A stretch of 64,000 nucleotides of DNA from Candidatus Saccharimonadota bacterium (GCA_017514905.1 JAFWIK010000002.1:35321-99320); one strand, 5' to 3'. Positions 16,210 through 26,804 are shown, counted from the stretch's first letter. Notes: a model not told the origin generated them from the sequence alone. Program-made: numbers and translations.

Positions 16210-18028
16210 GCTTCCCCCTTTCTGATATACCTACGCTCGCCGCGCCTACTTTCGTCACATTCGTCGCCTCTTGTCTTGTTTTCTCTGCTATCGCCATTTC
16301 TTTTTTGAATTCTTTATCGGAAAACTGTGATTTAACGATTTCCTGGTAAACCTTGCAAGATCTTAACAGCTCAAAATGTTTACCTTTCCCCACAACTTTA
16401 CCATCATTTAAAACTATAATTTGATCGGCGTCTTTAATTGTGCTTATTCTCTGTGCTACAATTAGCGTTACCGTCTCTGCAGTGACTTCTTTAAGAGCAG
16501 CTCTTAGCTTCGCATCGGTCCGCATATCAAGTGCCGAAAATGCATCGTCAAAAACAAAAATATCCGGATTCTTGCAAATTGCTCGGGCGATCGAGAGACG
16601 TTGTTTTTGTCCACCCGATACGTTAGTTCCACCTTGCGCAATATGCGAGTTATATTTGTCCGGCAGTTTTTCAATAAAGTTTTCGGCTTGTGCGATTCTA
16701 GCCGCTTTTTTCATTTGCTCTTCTGAAGCGTTCGGCGCTCCAAACTTAATATTCGATCTTATCGTTCCCGCAAAAAGGACTCCTCGTTGTGGTACGAAGC
16801 CAATTCTTTTAATCAGGTCTTCTTTGGCGTAGTTTTCTACTGGCAAGCCATTGATTAACACTTTCCCGCTTGTGGCTTCATAAAACCTCGGTACTAAATT
16901 AATCAGTGTCGACTTTCCAGAACCAGTTGAGCCAATAAACGCCGTAGTTTCGCCTGCGACCGCTTTAAACGAAATGTTGTCCAAGATTTTTTCCTCGGCT
17001 TCTGGATAAATAAAATCTACATTTTTAAATTCCACTGAGACGGTTTTTTCTGGTATGCCGTTAGTTTTTTCGCGCCAATGGATACGCGTTGTTTTTTTCA
17101 GGACATCATTTATACGATGCGCTGAGACGTTCGCACGCGGCAGCATGACAAATAACATCGACATCATCAGAAACGACATCATCACAAACGTCACATATTG
17201 CGCAAATGCCGTCATATTGCCTAAATATGCAAAGTCTTTTGACAGAAGTGAAATCCCCACCCACGAACATAGTAGCGTGGTGCCATTAAATATAATATTA
17301 ATCAAAGGATTCTGTAGTTCTAATATTTTATCGATAAAGATTAGTAGTCTAGTTAGTCTATCGTTGGACCTTACAAATTTTTTCTTTTCTAATGATTCAT
17401 TGTCAAACGCTCGCACTACTTTGAGCCCAGTCAAATTTTCACGCGTGATCAAAGTTATTTTATCGATCAATTCCTGGAAAACTTTGAATTTCGGCATCAC
17501 AATCGAGATAATCGTAACTGCCGAACCAAGGATTGCTGCCGCTCCAACTAGAATGATCCAACTCATATCGGGTGCCGTCTGAATTGCCATAATAATAGAA
17601 ATTACCAAAAATAGCGGCGCCCTCAACATAATTAAGAAAATCATTATCATCACGTTTTGTACTTGATTTACATCATTTGTAGTACGAGTAAGTAGTGATG
17701 CCGTACTAAAACTTTTGAGGTCAAGTAAGTTAAAGTTCAGAATTTTAGTGAAAATCGCCGCGCGCACATCGCGGGCAAAATTGGTTCCGACGCGTGCAGC
17801 AAAAACACTGGATGTCAAAGCACCTGCTGCCGAAATTGCAGCAAGTCCAATCATTTTGAGACCAGTCAGCCAAATATAGTTAGTATCACCAGCCACAATG
17901 CCGTTGTTGATAATATCCGCCATCAGCGCTGGTAACCTCAAAGTTGTATAAACCTGTAGAGCGGTTGCAAATAGGAGGATTATCACCTGCCACCAATACG
18001 GCTTCAAAAATCGGAACAGTTTAAACAT
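16202..18028 (-). CDS. ABC exporter half-transporter with degenerate Walker B
   Basis: 608 residues, six transmembrane helices then an ATPase domain: Walker A GSTGSGKSTLINLV, signature NVSGGQKQRLSIARAI, and Walker B IFVFDDAFSALD, where Asp replaces the catalytic Glu. Its signature is canonical whereas its partner's is SAGE. This reciprocal arrangement is the hallmark of asymmetric heterodimeric exporters of the BmrCD/TM287-288 type. It is the first gene of the pair. A basic tail with ERGKRG encodes the overlap region. Confidence 0.9.
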   Translation of the reverse strand: MFKLFRFLKPYWWQVIILLFATALQVYTTLRLPALMADIINNGIVAGDTNYIWLTGLKMIGLAAISAAGALTSSVFAARVGTNFARDVRAAIFTKILNFNLLDLKSFSTASLLTRTTNDVNQVQNVMIMIFLIMLRAPLFLVISIIMAIQTAPDMSWIILVGAAAILGSAVTIISIVMPKFKVFQELIDKITLITRENLTGLKVVRAFDNESLEKKKFVRSNDRLTRLLIFIDKILELQNPLINIIFNGTTLLCSWVGISLLSKDFAYLGNMTAFAQYVTFVMMSFLMMSMLFVMLPRANVSAHRINDVLKKTTRIHWREKTNGIPEKTVSVEFKNVDFIYPEAEEKILDNISFKAVAGETTAFIGSTGSGKSTLINLVPRFYEATSGKVLINGLPVENYAKEDLIKRIGFVPQRGVLFAGTIRSNIKFGAPNASEEQMKKAARIAQAENFIEKLPDKYNSHIAQGGTNVSGGQKQRLSIARAICKNPDIFVFDDAFSALDMRTDAKLRAALKEVTAETVTLIVAQRISTIKDADQIIVLNDGKVVGKGKHFELLRSCKVYQEIVKSQFSDKEFKKEMAIAEKTRQEATNVTKVGAASVGISERGKRG

Positions 18029-18046
18029 ATATATTATATTATAACA
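18029..18046 (-). promoter_or_regulatory. extended -10 promoter of the ABC exporter pair
   Basis: TGTTATAAT on the minus strand with TATAAT at 18043-18038, 9 nt before ATG 18028. A second TATAAT overlaps it (18038-18033). The leader would be absent or two to three nt. Confidence 0.55.
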
Positions 18047-18082
18047 CTTGTTTCACACTCGTACTCATACTCATAAACTATC

Positions 18083-20119
18083 TCAATTGCATTTGCCATT
18101 TTTTAGATCCGAAACTTTGCCAGTGGCTTTGAGATAATGTTCCAAAGAATCATACTTACCGTTATTGTATTTGCCAGTAGCGATTTCTGTGGCCGGTTCC
18201 ACTCCCACATAGCGATAATGCCAGGTTTCAAATAGCCCCGTAGTGCCATTTGCATCTACGTTGAGTGGTTCACTCATTGATCCTCCCGCCCATTCTGCTG
18301 GGAAACGATCAATAAAACCGTATTTATACGAATTAGCATACAACCATTGCCAGTCGATATGCTGATTATAAGTATCGGTATCTAATGACGTACCATAGGC
18401 TGGGTCCAAAAGATCGCAGGTTAGTCCTGTGTGATGGTCCGAAGTACCTGTTTTGGCGCAGAGCCTACCGCACGTAGTACCTCGCGCGCGGTAGCACGAG
18501 CGCGTTTCAAAGGTGTGTCCCGGATAAGCTTTTTCATAGGCTTTAACCATCTGGTTTAGGTGTTCGGCCGCCTCCGGCGTAAGTAAATTATCGCCATTAT
18601 TTTTGTTTCCTTCAATAATTCCGTATCGCGAAGATACACTTACAAGCCCGGCTTTACGCCCGTCAATATAGCTAATGCTGACTGGAAAATTCGGGTTAAT
18701 TAGCACCAAATTACCAAAGCTAAGTGTGCAGTTTTCGGAATTACTACTGTCACTTTGAGCTTGGTTTTTATCTGTATTCTCTTTTTTTTCTTCAGTTAGC
18801 TTTTCGGCTTCGTTTGACGTTCCCTCTTCAGTGGGTTCAGCTTCATTCGGCTCGGCTTCCACGTTTGTAAAATCGGTGTCACTACTTTTACTCCAACCGA
18901 AACTATGCGACAGTCTCTCGCCCAAACTCGGTTCCGCTGCATATTCTGCTGCTGACACTTCCACTTCGTAATTAGAGTTACCAATTTGAATCTTTAGCGT
19001 CCCGCTTGTTCCATCCATCAAAAGCTCCACATTTTTGTCCGCCGTGCTCCAGCCAATTGCCTTTAATTCCGTGCTCGCAGTGATCGTTACTGGGCCAGTC
19101 CACCAACTATTATAATAACCTACCGTTTGCCCCGCCGATACTATTATTTGTTCTTTCACCAAATTCTGCATATCCACTGTGATATCTAAACTATCATTAA
19201 ACGATTGTATCCTAGTAGGTGCACCAAGAAGCGCCGTAGTAACGATATGTTCGCCTTCTAGATAACCAGAGACTAAACAATACCCCGAAGCATCACCAAT
19301 ATAGCCTGTTTTTACACCAATGATTCGGTTCCGTCCTAAAGTCTGGTTCGTATTGGTGATTTTCCCAGCTACCGGGATTTCGTACTCAGCGGTTCCTACA
19401 ATTTCTTTAAGTACCGGGTTAGCTAGGACTTTTTGTCCTAGCATTGCTAAATCGCTCGAAGTGCTAGTAGTGCTAGGATCAAATCCACTTGCATCTGCTC
19501 CTACTGTCGTATCATTGATGCCCCACTCCTTCAGTTTTGAATTAGCATAGTCGCGATACGCTTCGAGCGAACCAAAAGCCCAAACCGCTAAGGCGTCTGC
19601 CATGTTGTTTGACGACGGCAAAAACACTGCCATCAGTGCATCATATTCACTAATTATTTCACCAATCACCACGCGTGTATTGGAACCGCCATGCATTTTA
19701 TACCATAGGTATCGATTAAACATATCGTTTGAAATGGTTAGAGTCTCGCCTTTTTCTCCTACATTAAATGGTTTTTGCTCCATCACCATGAGTCCCAAAA
19801 TCATTTTAGCAGTACTTGCTGTCGGCAAGACCTTTTTCTCACTGCTCATTGAATGCGTAATTTTACCATCAATCGCTACAGTATAGTCGCCATAATCTAG
19901 CTTGGTGAGCTCATCAAGATTTGCAAATTCTGGTAGGTTGAAAGTCGTATTCAGTTCGATTTCGGCTTTTGCCGTGAGGGCACTGATAAAAAGCCACGTT
20001 AAAAACCCTACAACAAATACACCAAAAACTATACCCACAATTACTGGTGGTCGTCTCCAAAAATTATTTCGTTGCTGCGACTTCTTTAATTTCAATTTGG
20101 TGCTCTTTTCTTCTTTCAA
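18083..20119 (-). CDS. D,D-carboxypeptidase with S11 (DacA) and M15 (VanY) domains
   Basis: 678 residues. An N-terminal membrane anchor (about 25-50) is followed by a penicillin-binding D-Ala-D-Ala carboxypeptidase domain with SxxK as S102-T-A-K105, SSNN near 169-172 and VKTGYIGDASGY. A Glu/Thr/Asn-rich linker (about 395-450) leads to a VanY-type zinc D,D-carboxypeptidase domain with SDHHTGLTCDL (HxxGxxxD) and FETWHYRYVG (the EPWH motif). Both domains trim the terminal D-Ala of peptidoglycan stem peptides by different chemistry, so one protein carries two catalysts for one bond. The start is TTG 20119, overlapping the upstream gene by 56 nt. Confidence 0.85.
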   Translation of the reverse strand: MKEEKSTKLKLKKSQQRNNFWRRPPVIVGIVFGVFVVGFLTWLFISALTAKAEIELNTTFNLPEFANLDELTKLDYGDYTVAIDGKITHSMSSEKKVLPTASTAKMILGLMVMEQKPFNVGEKGETLTISNDMFNRYLWYKMHGGSNTRVVIGEIISEYDALMAVFLPSSNNMADALAVWAFGSLEAYRDYANSKLKEWGINDTTVGADASGFDPSTTSTSSDLAMLGQKVLANPVLKEIVGTAEYEIPVAGKITNTNQTLGRNRIIGVKTGYIGDASGYCLVSGYLEGEHIVTTALLGAPTRIQSFNDSLDITVDMQNLVKEQIIVSAGQTVGYYNSWWTGPVTITASTELKAIGWSTADKNVELLMDGTSGTLKIQIGNSNYEVEVSAAEYAAEPSLGERLSHSFGWSKSSDTDFTNVEAEPNEAEPTEEGTSNEAEKLTEEKKENTDKNQAQSDSSNSENCTLSFGNLVLINPNFPVSISYIDGRKAGLVSVSSRYGIIEGNKNNGDNLLTPEAAEHLNQMVKAYEKAYPGHTFETRSCYRARGTTCGRLCAKTGTSDHHTGLTCDLLDPAYGTSLDTDTYNQHIDWQWLYANSYKYGFIDRFPAEWAGGSMSEPLNVDANGTTGLFETWHYRYVGVEPATEIATGKYNNGKYDSLEHYLKATGKVSDLKNGKCN

Positions 20120-21176
20120 AATTCATAATTCCATACGTCACTAGCCCCATTATAATATAAATATAGTATGAGAAGAAGCGCCAAACTAGCATAGCCCAAA
20201 AAACATAGCCGGACGAAAGCGCCGAAAATACCACAAAGAACGTACCTTCCGCCGCACCAGCATTACCAGGTGTTGGAATAAAGTACACCGCGGAAGTCAC
20301 TGCTACCGTCGTAACAAAACACGGTAAGAAGTCCACGTCACCGCCAAATGCCGTCAGCACGAAAAACGGAATCGTCGAAACCAGAACGTGGAAAGCGACT
20401 GACAGTAGTACAGTTTTAAGAAACAGCCCTCGCGTTTTGAGGATCATCCGTACACATTTAGCGTATTCATTGACTTCATACTCCACCCTTTTAGTAGTTT
20501 TCTTTTGGTCTTTGACGATGTGGACTTTAGCCAAAAACTTCACCACAATGTTAATTAGCTCGGCAGTTGCTTGCGGCAAAAATGTTGCGATCATTACCGT
20601 TACTGGCCAAAATGCGTAGAATAAAAGACCAAAACAAGCTGTGCCGATTAACACTGCGTTGTCGATCGAAGCGCTACCAAACAAGAAACAAAAAATAGCA
20701 ATAATGATAAAGCCAATTTGCCCGGCGATCATAGCGAAAACCGGAATCGCTGTTGATTCCCCGTCTGGCAACTCGCTGTTTTTACGCATATAATAAATCT
20801 GGAAAGGTTGTCCACCAATGGCTGCTGGCGTAATGCTATCGTAATAACGTCCTAAGAAATAAGTCCTTCTAGCCACCTTATGCGCTCTTTTTACATCAAA
20901 GTTCTTTTTGGTCATCGACCTCATAATGAGCACGTATTTACTAATTTCGGCCACCATTGCCAGCACAAAACAGATTACTGGTGGTAGCAAAAACCACCAG
21001 TTAATTTTGACTTCTGAAAGTTGTGCTGCATTTTGAGAATTGCCAAATTCTGAAAACGCAGTAATTGCAATCACTACGATATTGATTAGCACGAAAAGCA
21101 CGATTAAAATCGGCTTTTTCATCATTTTTTTAGGAATCAACTTTTTGTCGTCGATATCGGGCTCTTTGTCTGTCAT
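20064..21176 (-). CDS. flippase-like integral membrane protein, UPF0104/LPG-synthase TM family
   Basis: 370 residues with about eight hydrophobic helices after a charged N-terminus (residues 1-20). Motifs typical of the UPF0104/lysylphosphatidylglycerol-synthase membrane domain are visible: DSITPAAIGGQPFQIYYMRK (the PxxxGGQP loop), then FIPTPGNAGAAEGTFFVVFS (the TPGGxGxxE loop). The family is thought to translocate lipids. It lies 3 nt after the stop of the AI-2E-type permease and overlaps the carboxypeptidase gene, so the three form one operon of envelope proteins. Confidence 0.8.
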   Translation of the reverse strand: MTDKEPDIDDKKLIPKKMMKKPILIVLFVLINIVVIAITAFSEFGNSQNAAQLSEVKINWWFLLPPVICFVLAMVAEISKYVLIMRSMTKKNFDVKRAHKVARRTYFLGRYYDSITPAAIGGQPFQIYYMRKNSELPDGESTAIPVFAMIAGQIGFIIIAIFCFLFGSASIDNAVLIGTACFGLLFYAFWPVTVMIATFLPQATAELINIVVKFLAKVHIVKDQKKTTKRVEYEVNEYAKCVRMILKTRGLFLKTVLLSVAFHVLVSTIPFFVLTAFGGDVDFLPCFVTTVAVTSAVYFIPTPGNAGAAEGTFFVVFSALSSGYVFWAMLVWRFFSYYIYIIMGLVTYGIMNFERRKEHQIEIKEVAATK

Positions 21177-21179
21177 AGT

Positions 21180-22283
21180 CTATTCTCGGGCTGCTCTTAG
21201 ATTCGGTATTTCTTCAATCAAAACTCGTATGCAGCCTGCAATTGGAATGGCGATTATAGCCCCGAGCAGTCCAAACATATACATCCCAATCACGATGGCT
21301 GAAAGGATTATAACTGGCTGCAGTTTCAAAGCATCACCTTGAATCTTTGGCGCAATCACGTTGTTTTCAATTTGTGCATATACAATATAGATCACAATAA
21401 AGATCAATGCTGCCACCCAGTTTGAAGCAAGTAGGATTAGCGCAACGATCGAGCCACCGATAAATTGTCCAAACATTGGAATCATATAAAACAACATCGT
21501 CACCATACCCATCGGGATTGCCAAGTTCGGCGAAAAGCCCATGATGAGAGAAAGAATAAACACAATAATCATGGTGGCACAACCGTCAATAATAGCAACT
21601 AGAATTTGCTTTGAAACGTAGGTCGAAACTACATCTGCCATCCTTGTAATGATGCGTCGATATTCTTTGACTCCCTTACGATTTTCGTTGGATTCCAGAC
21701 TGCCCCAAAGCATTTCCATCAGACCCGGACCTTCTAGCAGGAATAGCAATGTGAGAACGAGCACTAGCGCAATCTTTGCAACAATATCTGTAATACCGCT
21801 GAGGCTAGACATCAAGTTATTACCAAAAACCCCTAGGATGTTATTCGAAAGATCCATTATAGCATGGTCGATTTGTTCATGTAAATCGGAAATCCCAAAA
21901 TTTTGACCAAATTTATTAATTCCATCCCAGCCGCCAAATGATTTTTCAAAAGTATCCGGAAAATTCTGAACAAACTTGGTAGATTCATTCACCACGACAG
22001 GGCCCACAATCGCAATGATCGAACCGATCACCAAAACCACAATGATGTAAGCCATCACGGCAGAAAGTGATTGATGTTTTTTGTCTTTGCCAAAAACGTG
22101 CGCAAAGAAACTATTGACCTTATTCACAAGCGGACGGAGCGCCAATGCCAAGAAAATCGAAGCTCCGATGATTACTAGGCCAGTAGCAGCCTTATATAGA
22201 ATAAAAATAATTACCGCTATGAGGAGTGGCACCATCCAAAACTTCACGAATGTTTTTAAATCTGTTTCAATTTGTTTAGACAT
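21180..22283 (-). CDS. AI-2E family permease (PerM/YdiK-like)
   Basis: 367 residues, about eight transmembrane segments, with a soluble helical loop after the second hairpin (residues about 100-165, ESTKFVQNFPDTFEKSF). The C-terminal half carries the family pattern PMGMVTMLFYMIPMFGQFIGG and the ending ILSAIVIGMYMFGLLGAIIAIPIAG. The family includes putative exporters and ion/H+ antiporters; no substrate can be deduced. It has an AAGGAGG ribosome binding site and its own TACAAT box, and heads the operon with the flippase-like protein and the carboxypeptidase. Confidence 0.85.
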   Translation of the reverse strand: MSKQIETDLKTFVKFWMVPLLIAVIIFILYKAATGLVIIGASIFLALALRPLVNKVNSFFAHVFGKDKKHQSLSAVMAYIIVVLVIGSIIAIVGPVVVNESTKFVQNFPDTFEKSFGGWDGINKFGQNFGISDLHEQIDHAIMDLSNNILGVFGNNLMSSLSGITDIVAKIALVLVLTLLFLLEGPGLMEMLWGSLESNENRKGVKEYRRIITRMADVVSTYVSKQILVAIIDGCATMIIVFILSLIMGFSPNLAIPMGMVTMLFYMIPMFGQFIGGSIVALILLASNWVAALIFIVIYIVYAQIENNVIAPKIQGDALKLQPVIILSAIVIGMYMFGLLGAIIAIPIAGCIRVLIEEIPNLRAARE

Positions 22284-22287
22284 TAAA

Positions 22288-22311
22288 CCTCCTTATAGCC
22301 TTATTGTAGCA
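22288..22311 (-). promoter_or_regulatory. promoter and Shine-Dalgarno of the AI-2E permease operon
   Basis: TGCTACAAT on the minus strand (TACAAT 22308-22303) and AAGGAGG at 22294-22288, 5 nt before the ATG. It is back to back with the leaderless queH promoter. Confidence 0.65.
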
Positions 22312-22315
22312 TAAA

Positions 22316-22332
22316 TGTTATAATTGTGACAA
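22316..22332 (+). promoter_or_regulatory. extended -10 promoter of queH, leaderless
   Basis: TGTTATAAT, 8 nt (TGTGACAA), ATG 22333. Confidence 0.65.
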
Positions 22333-22890
22333 ATGAAATTATTGATGCATACATGTTGTGCACCATGTAGCGTGTACTGTATTGAGAGACTAAGAGCAGA
22401 AGGCATTGAGCCGACTTGTTTTTGGTATAATCCCAATATTCATCCATATATGGAATATAAAATGCGCCGTGATTGCCTGAAGGAATATACCAAAAAAGTG
22501 GGCGTCGAATTAATTTTGCACGAAGAATACGGCCTGGACGATTTTTGCCGTCACGTCGTCTCTGACATCCCCAATCGTTGTGTCAACTATTGCTATCCCA
22601 AGCGTCTTGGCGAGACTGTGCGCTATGCGGCCGAAAACGGTTTTGACGCTTTTACCACTACGCTACTTGTTTCGCCATACCAAAAACACGAAGAACTAAA
22701 AAAGGTCTGTGAAAAACTAGCCAAGGAATCCGGTCTTGAATTTGTCTATCGTGATTTCCGCGTGGGATTTCGCTATGGCCAAGCCAAAGCTCGCGAGGCA
22801 GGGCTATATATGCAAAAGTATTGTGGCTGTATTTTTTCTGAGGAAGAGCGTTATCAGAAGCAGATTCAAAAAGACTTGCTGGGCGGGTAA
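22333..22890 (+). CDS. queH: epoxyqueuosine reductase QueH
   Basis: 185 residues, the DUF208 family that reduces epoxyqueuosine to queuosine in tRNA, the last step of the pathway. The cysteine pattern of QueH is complete: MHTCCAPCSVYCIE at the N-terminus and KYCGCIF near residue 168, giving the iron-sulfur and redox ligands. DIPNRCVNYCYPKRL and VSPYQKHEELKKVC are also family signatures. It is the non-homologous replacement of QueG and sits directly upstream of queA and tgt, whose products make its substrate. The start codon lies 8 nt after TATAAT. The stop is followed almost at once by a palindromic element. Confidence 0.93.
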   Translation: MKLLMHTCCAPCSVYCIERLRAEGIEPTCFWYNPNIHPYMEYKMRRDCLKEYTKKVGVELILHEEYGLDDFCRHVVSDIPNRCVNYCYPKRLGETVRYAAENGFDAFTTTLLVSPYQKHEELKKVCEKLAKESGLEFVYRDFRVGFRYGQAKAREAGLYMQKYCGCIFSEEERYQKQIQKDLLGG

Positions 22891-22893
22891 GTC

Positions 22894-23028
22894 TGTTGCA
22901 TAATTCATCAATATCGAAGGACATAAAGAAAAAATCTTTGATTTTTTCGCCGAAAGGGCGGAGTGACGTGATAAAATCTTTAAATTATCACGTCACGGAG
23001 CTCCTGAGATATGATGAATTATGCAACA
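22894..23028. repeat. intergenic palindromic element between queH and queA
   Basis: About 135 bp. The arms TGTTGCATAATTCATC pair exactly with GATGAATTATGCAACA at the far end, and an inner stem GTGACGTGAT/ATCACGTCAC (22962-22996) is nested within. It lies between the queH stop and the queA promoter and may also act as a terminator or processing site. Confidence 0.85.
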
Positions 23029-23047
23029 ATACAATTACGCAAAAATA

Positions 23048-23063
23048 TGTTATAATATGTTTT
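23048..23063 (+). promoter_or_regulatory. extended -10 promoter of queA, leaderless
   Basis: TGTTATAAT (TATAAT 23051-23056), 7 nt, ATG 23064. This sets the queA start and rules out the longer upstream frame, which would run back through the palindrome. Confidence 0.75.
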
Positions 23064-24113
23064 ATGTTAGTATCAGACTATAATTATGATTTGCCAGAGG
23101 AAAGGATTGTAAAATTCCCTCCCAAAGAACGTGGCACGACTAGACTTTTAGTTTTAAATCGTAAAACTGGTGAGATGAAAGACTCATATTACAAAGATTT
23201 TGTTGATTATTTAAATCCAGGAGATGTCTTGATCCTAAACGATACCCGCGTGATGCAATCGCGTTTGTTTTGTGAACTGCCCGACGGCCGCAAGCGCGAA
23301 ATCGTTGTGCTTGAAAAGCACGGCGACGAACCTCAGCGCGTGATGTATCGCGGCAAACTTCACGACGGTGACGTCTTAAAGATCATGCCGACGAAACTTG
23401 GAGATGTTGCTTTCGAGGGGGCGTTCCGAGAAAGCAATACTCCAAGTTTTGTCATCTCTCACATTTTAGGCGACGGTATTGCAGAAGTTGAGTCCGATAC
23501 ACCACTTTCTGAACTCGCTGAGAAATACGGCACCGTTCCCTTGCCGCCCTACCTTCACCGCGACGCCACCGATTCTGATAAGAAACGTTACCAAACCGTT
23601 TGGGCCAAGAATATGGGTTCTGCAGCAGCTCCTACCGCCAGTCTGAATATGACGGATGAGCTTCTAGAAAAAATCCTTAAAAAAGGAGTCACGATTAAAT
23701 ATCTAACTTTGCACGTCGGCCTCGGCACTTTCTTGCCGATTCGTTCTGATAATGTCGAAGACCACAAAATGCATTCCGAATGGTTCCGCATTCCAGAAGA
23801 TACGATTGAGGAAATTAAAACTGCCAAAGCTTCTGGTCACCGTGTGGTCGCACTAGGCACTACGGTTACTCGTACGTTAGAGTATTATGGCAAAACCGGT
23901 AAAACCGAAGGTGAAGACGATATTTTTATTTATCCTGGTTTCGAATTTACCACCGTCGATGCAATTTTGACGAATTTCCACGCTCCCAAATCTACCGTTC
24001 TCATGCTCGCCGCCGCTTTCGCCGGCTGGGATCATCTCCATGCCGCCTATGACCACGCCGTGAAGGAAAAATACAACTTCCTGAGCTATGGAGATTCAAT
24101 GTTTATATGTTAA
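23064..24113 (+). CDS. queA: S-adenosylmethionine:tRNA ribosyltransferase-isomerase QueA
   Basis: 349 residues. QueA transfers and isomerises the ribosyl group of SAM onto preQ1-tRNA to give epoxyqueuosine. Family motifs: DYNYDLPEERIVKFPP at the start, RGTTRLLVLNR, GDVLILNDTRVM, YGTVPLPPYLHR, TVWAKNMGSAAAPTASLN, HVGLGTFLPIR, EWFRIPE and TNFHAPKSTVLMLAAAFAG. Residues about 110-131 (TKLGDVAFEGAFRESNTPSF) replace the usual loop and are encoded by a small palindrome. The order queH-queA-tgt runs the pathway in reverse. The start is defined by the leaderless promoter. Confidence 0.95.
   Translation: MLVSDYNYDLPEERIVKFPPKERGTTRLLVLNRKTGEMKDSYYKDFVDYLNPGDVLILNDTRVMQSRLFCELPDGRKREIVVLEKHGDEPQRVMYRGKLHDGDVLKIMPTKLGDVAFEGAFRESNTPSFVISHILGDGIAEVESDTPLSELAEKYGTVPLPPYLHRDATDSDKKRYQTVWAKNMGSAAAPTASLNMTDELLEKILKKGVTIKYLTLHVGLGTFLPIRSDNVEDHKMHSEWFRIPEDTIEEIKTAKASGHRVVALGTTVTRTLEYYGKTGKTEGEDDIFIYPGFEFTTVDAILTNFHAPKSTVLMLAAAFAGWDHLHAAYDHAVKEKYNFLSYGDSMFIC
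23390..23453. repeat. short in-frame palindrome in queA
   Basis: 64 bp. GACGAAACTTGGAG pairs with CTCCAAGTTTTGTC with one mismatch, and TTGCTTTC with GAGAAAGCAA inside. It is read through in frame, encoding about 21 residues. Confidence 0.75.
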
Positions 24114-24126
24114 ATAAGAAATTACA

Positions 24127-25403
<1,277 letters not shown>

Positions 25404-25408
25404 TCTAT

Positions 25409-25442
25409 TTGCAAAAATATTCCGCTCGTGTATAATAAAAGC
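25409..25442 (+). promoter_or_regulatory. promoter of FISUMP surface protein gene, leaderless
   Basis: TTGCAA (25409), 16-nt spacer, TATAAT (25431-25436), then 6 nt (AAAAGC) to ATG 25443. Confidence 0.7.
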
Positions 25443-26804
25443 ATGAGAAGTCATATATGTACTGAAAAGATGGCGCTAAGCACCTTTTTGTTAGGCTTAA
25501 CTATAATTAGCTCTGCACTTCTAGTAGAAGGCGCCTCCGCCGTTACTTACCAAGATAGTGTCGATGTTTCTTTCACTTTTAATCCCACTATTTCTATTAA
25601 TCTTTCTTCCGATACGGCTAGTACCGATTTAATCATTGATAACCTTGCCCCTGGTTCTGTCGCAGATAGTAATACTCTCACTGTGAGTGTTATAACAAAC
25701 GCTGCCTACGGTTATTATCTCACCGCTACAGCTGGCACCTCTTCTACTAATACGGATTTAGTAAATACTAGCAACAGTAATTATAAATTTACTAGCTTAG
25801 CTCCAAATGCAGACTTATCTACTCTCACTACCGACAATACTTGGGGCTATCGTACTTCAGACGATAATGGTTCTACTTGGTCTAATTATTCAGGTCTTCC
25901 AAAAGATAATAACGACGAAGGTGCTACTGGAAAGTCCCTTATTGAAACCACCAGCCCGGCAGATAATAGGTCCATCAAATTCAAAATCGGCGCAAAGGCT
26001 TCAACCGACCAAGCCTCAGGCACCTATACCAATATCATTACTTTCTACGCTGTGACTAGCCCAGAGCCAGAACCACCAGTCGGCCCAGATCCTCCAGTTA
26101 CTTGCAATACTCCAGTACCAAACATCACCTATATGCAAGAAATCAATTCATCTAATGCCGCTACTGTCATGAGTAATATGACTGATAATGCACAGTACTA
26201 TCTACGCGACTCTCGTGACGAAGAACCTTACTGTGTATCCAAAATTAAAACTAAAAACGCTAGTGAAGAAGATCAGTACGCTATCTGGATGACTCAGAAC
26301 TTAAGAATCACCGGCATAGTTAACTCCACTAACTCTAACTTTAGTACCCACGAAAACGTCAATGTCTGTGAAGGAGATCTCACCGGCGGTGATAGCTACG
26401 ACGAGGCTAGATGCCACGATTCAGGAAACACAGAAAACGGCGTCTGGTACAATTACGCCGCAGCCAGCGCTAAGACTATTCTTACAAGTAATAACTCCAC
26501 CCTGGATACTGAAAACATTTGCCCAGCCAACTGGACTTTACCTAGTTACGATACTAGTAAACCAGCGGGCTCCATAAATAGTTTAGTCGGTTCGGATTCG
26601 GTTTATGCCTTCTCCCCAGTTACCGGTGGCTACTACCGCGGAGGCTCCGTTTACGTTCCTGGCAACGGCTACTGGTGGTCTACGACGGCTAGCAGTAGCA
26701 ACTATCGTTACTACCTCTACTACAATGGTAGTAGCCTGGGTACCAGCAGCGGCAGCTCTCGCAACTTCGGGAACTATATTCGCTGCGTGAGAGCATCGTT
26801 ATAG
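25443..26804 (+). CDS. secreted FISUMP-domain surface protein
   Basis: 453 residues. A signal peptide (LSTFLLGLTIISSALLVEGASA) is followed by a beta-rich N-terminal domain (about 35-205) related to those of the other surface proteins here, a proline linker (SPEPEPPVGPDPP) and one FISUMP domain (about 225-453) with YYLRDSRDEEPYCVSKIK, IWMTQNLRI, VWYNYAAASA and NICPANWTLPSYD. The last 55 residues are Tyr/Ser/Gly-rich and encoded by GC-rich DNA dense in NNC codons, unlike the T-ending codons before it. No sortase motif or C-terminal membrane helix is present. It is probably an adhesin-like protein; its ligand is unknown. Confidence 0.8.
   Translation: MRSHICTEKMALSTFLLGLTIISSALLVEGASAVTYQDSVDVSFTFNPTISINLSSDTASTDLIIDNLAPGSVADSNTLTVSVITNAAYGYYLTATAGTSSTNTDLVNTSNSNYKFTSLAPNADLSTLTTDNTWGYRTSDDNGSTWSNYSGLPKDNNDEGATGKSLIETTSPADNRSIKFKIGAKASTDQASGTYTNIITFYAVTSPEPEPPVGPDPPVTCNTPVPNITYMQEINSSNAATVMSNMTDNAQYYLRDSRDEEPYCVSKIKTKNASEEDQYAIWMTQNLRITGIVNSTNSNFSTHENVNVCEGDLTGGDSYDEARCHDSGNTENGVWYNYAAASAKTILTSNNSTLDTENICPANWTLPSYDTSKPAGSINSLVGSDSVYAFSPVTGGYYRGGSVYVPGNGYWWSTTASSSNYRYYLYYNGSSLGTSSGSSRNFGNYIRCVRASL

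Noticed and set aside
22896..23063. An N-terminal extension of QueA starting in the queH-queA spacer
   Set aside because: It would translate the palindrome and has no family match; the leaderless promoter and the canonical QueA start are at 23064.
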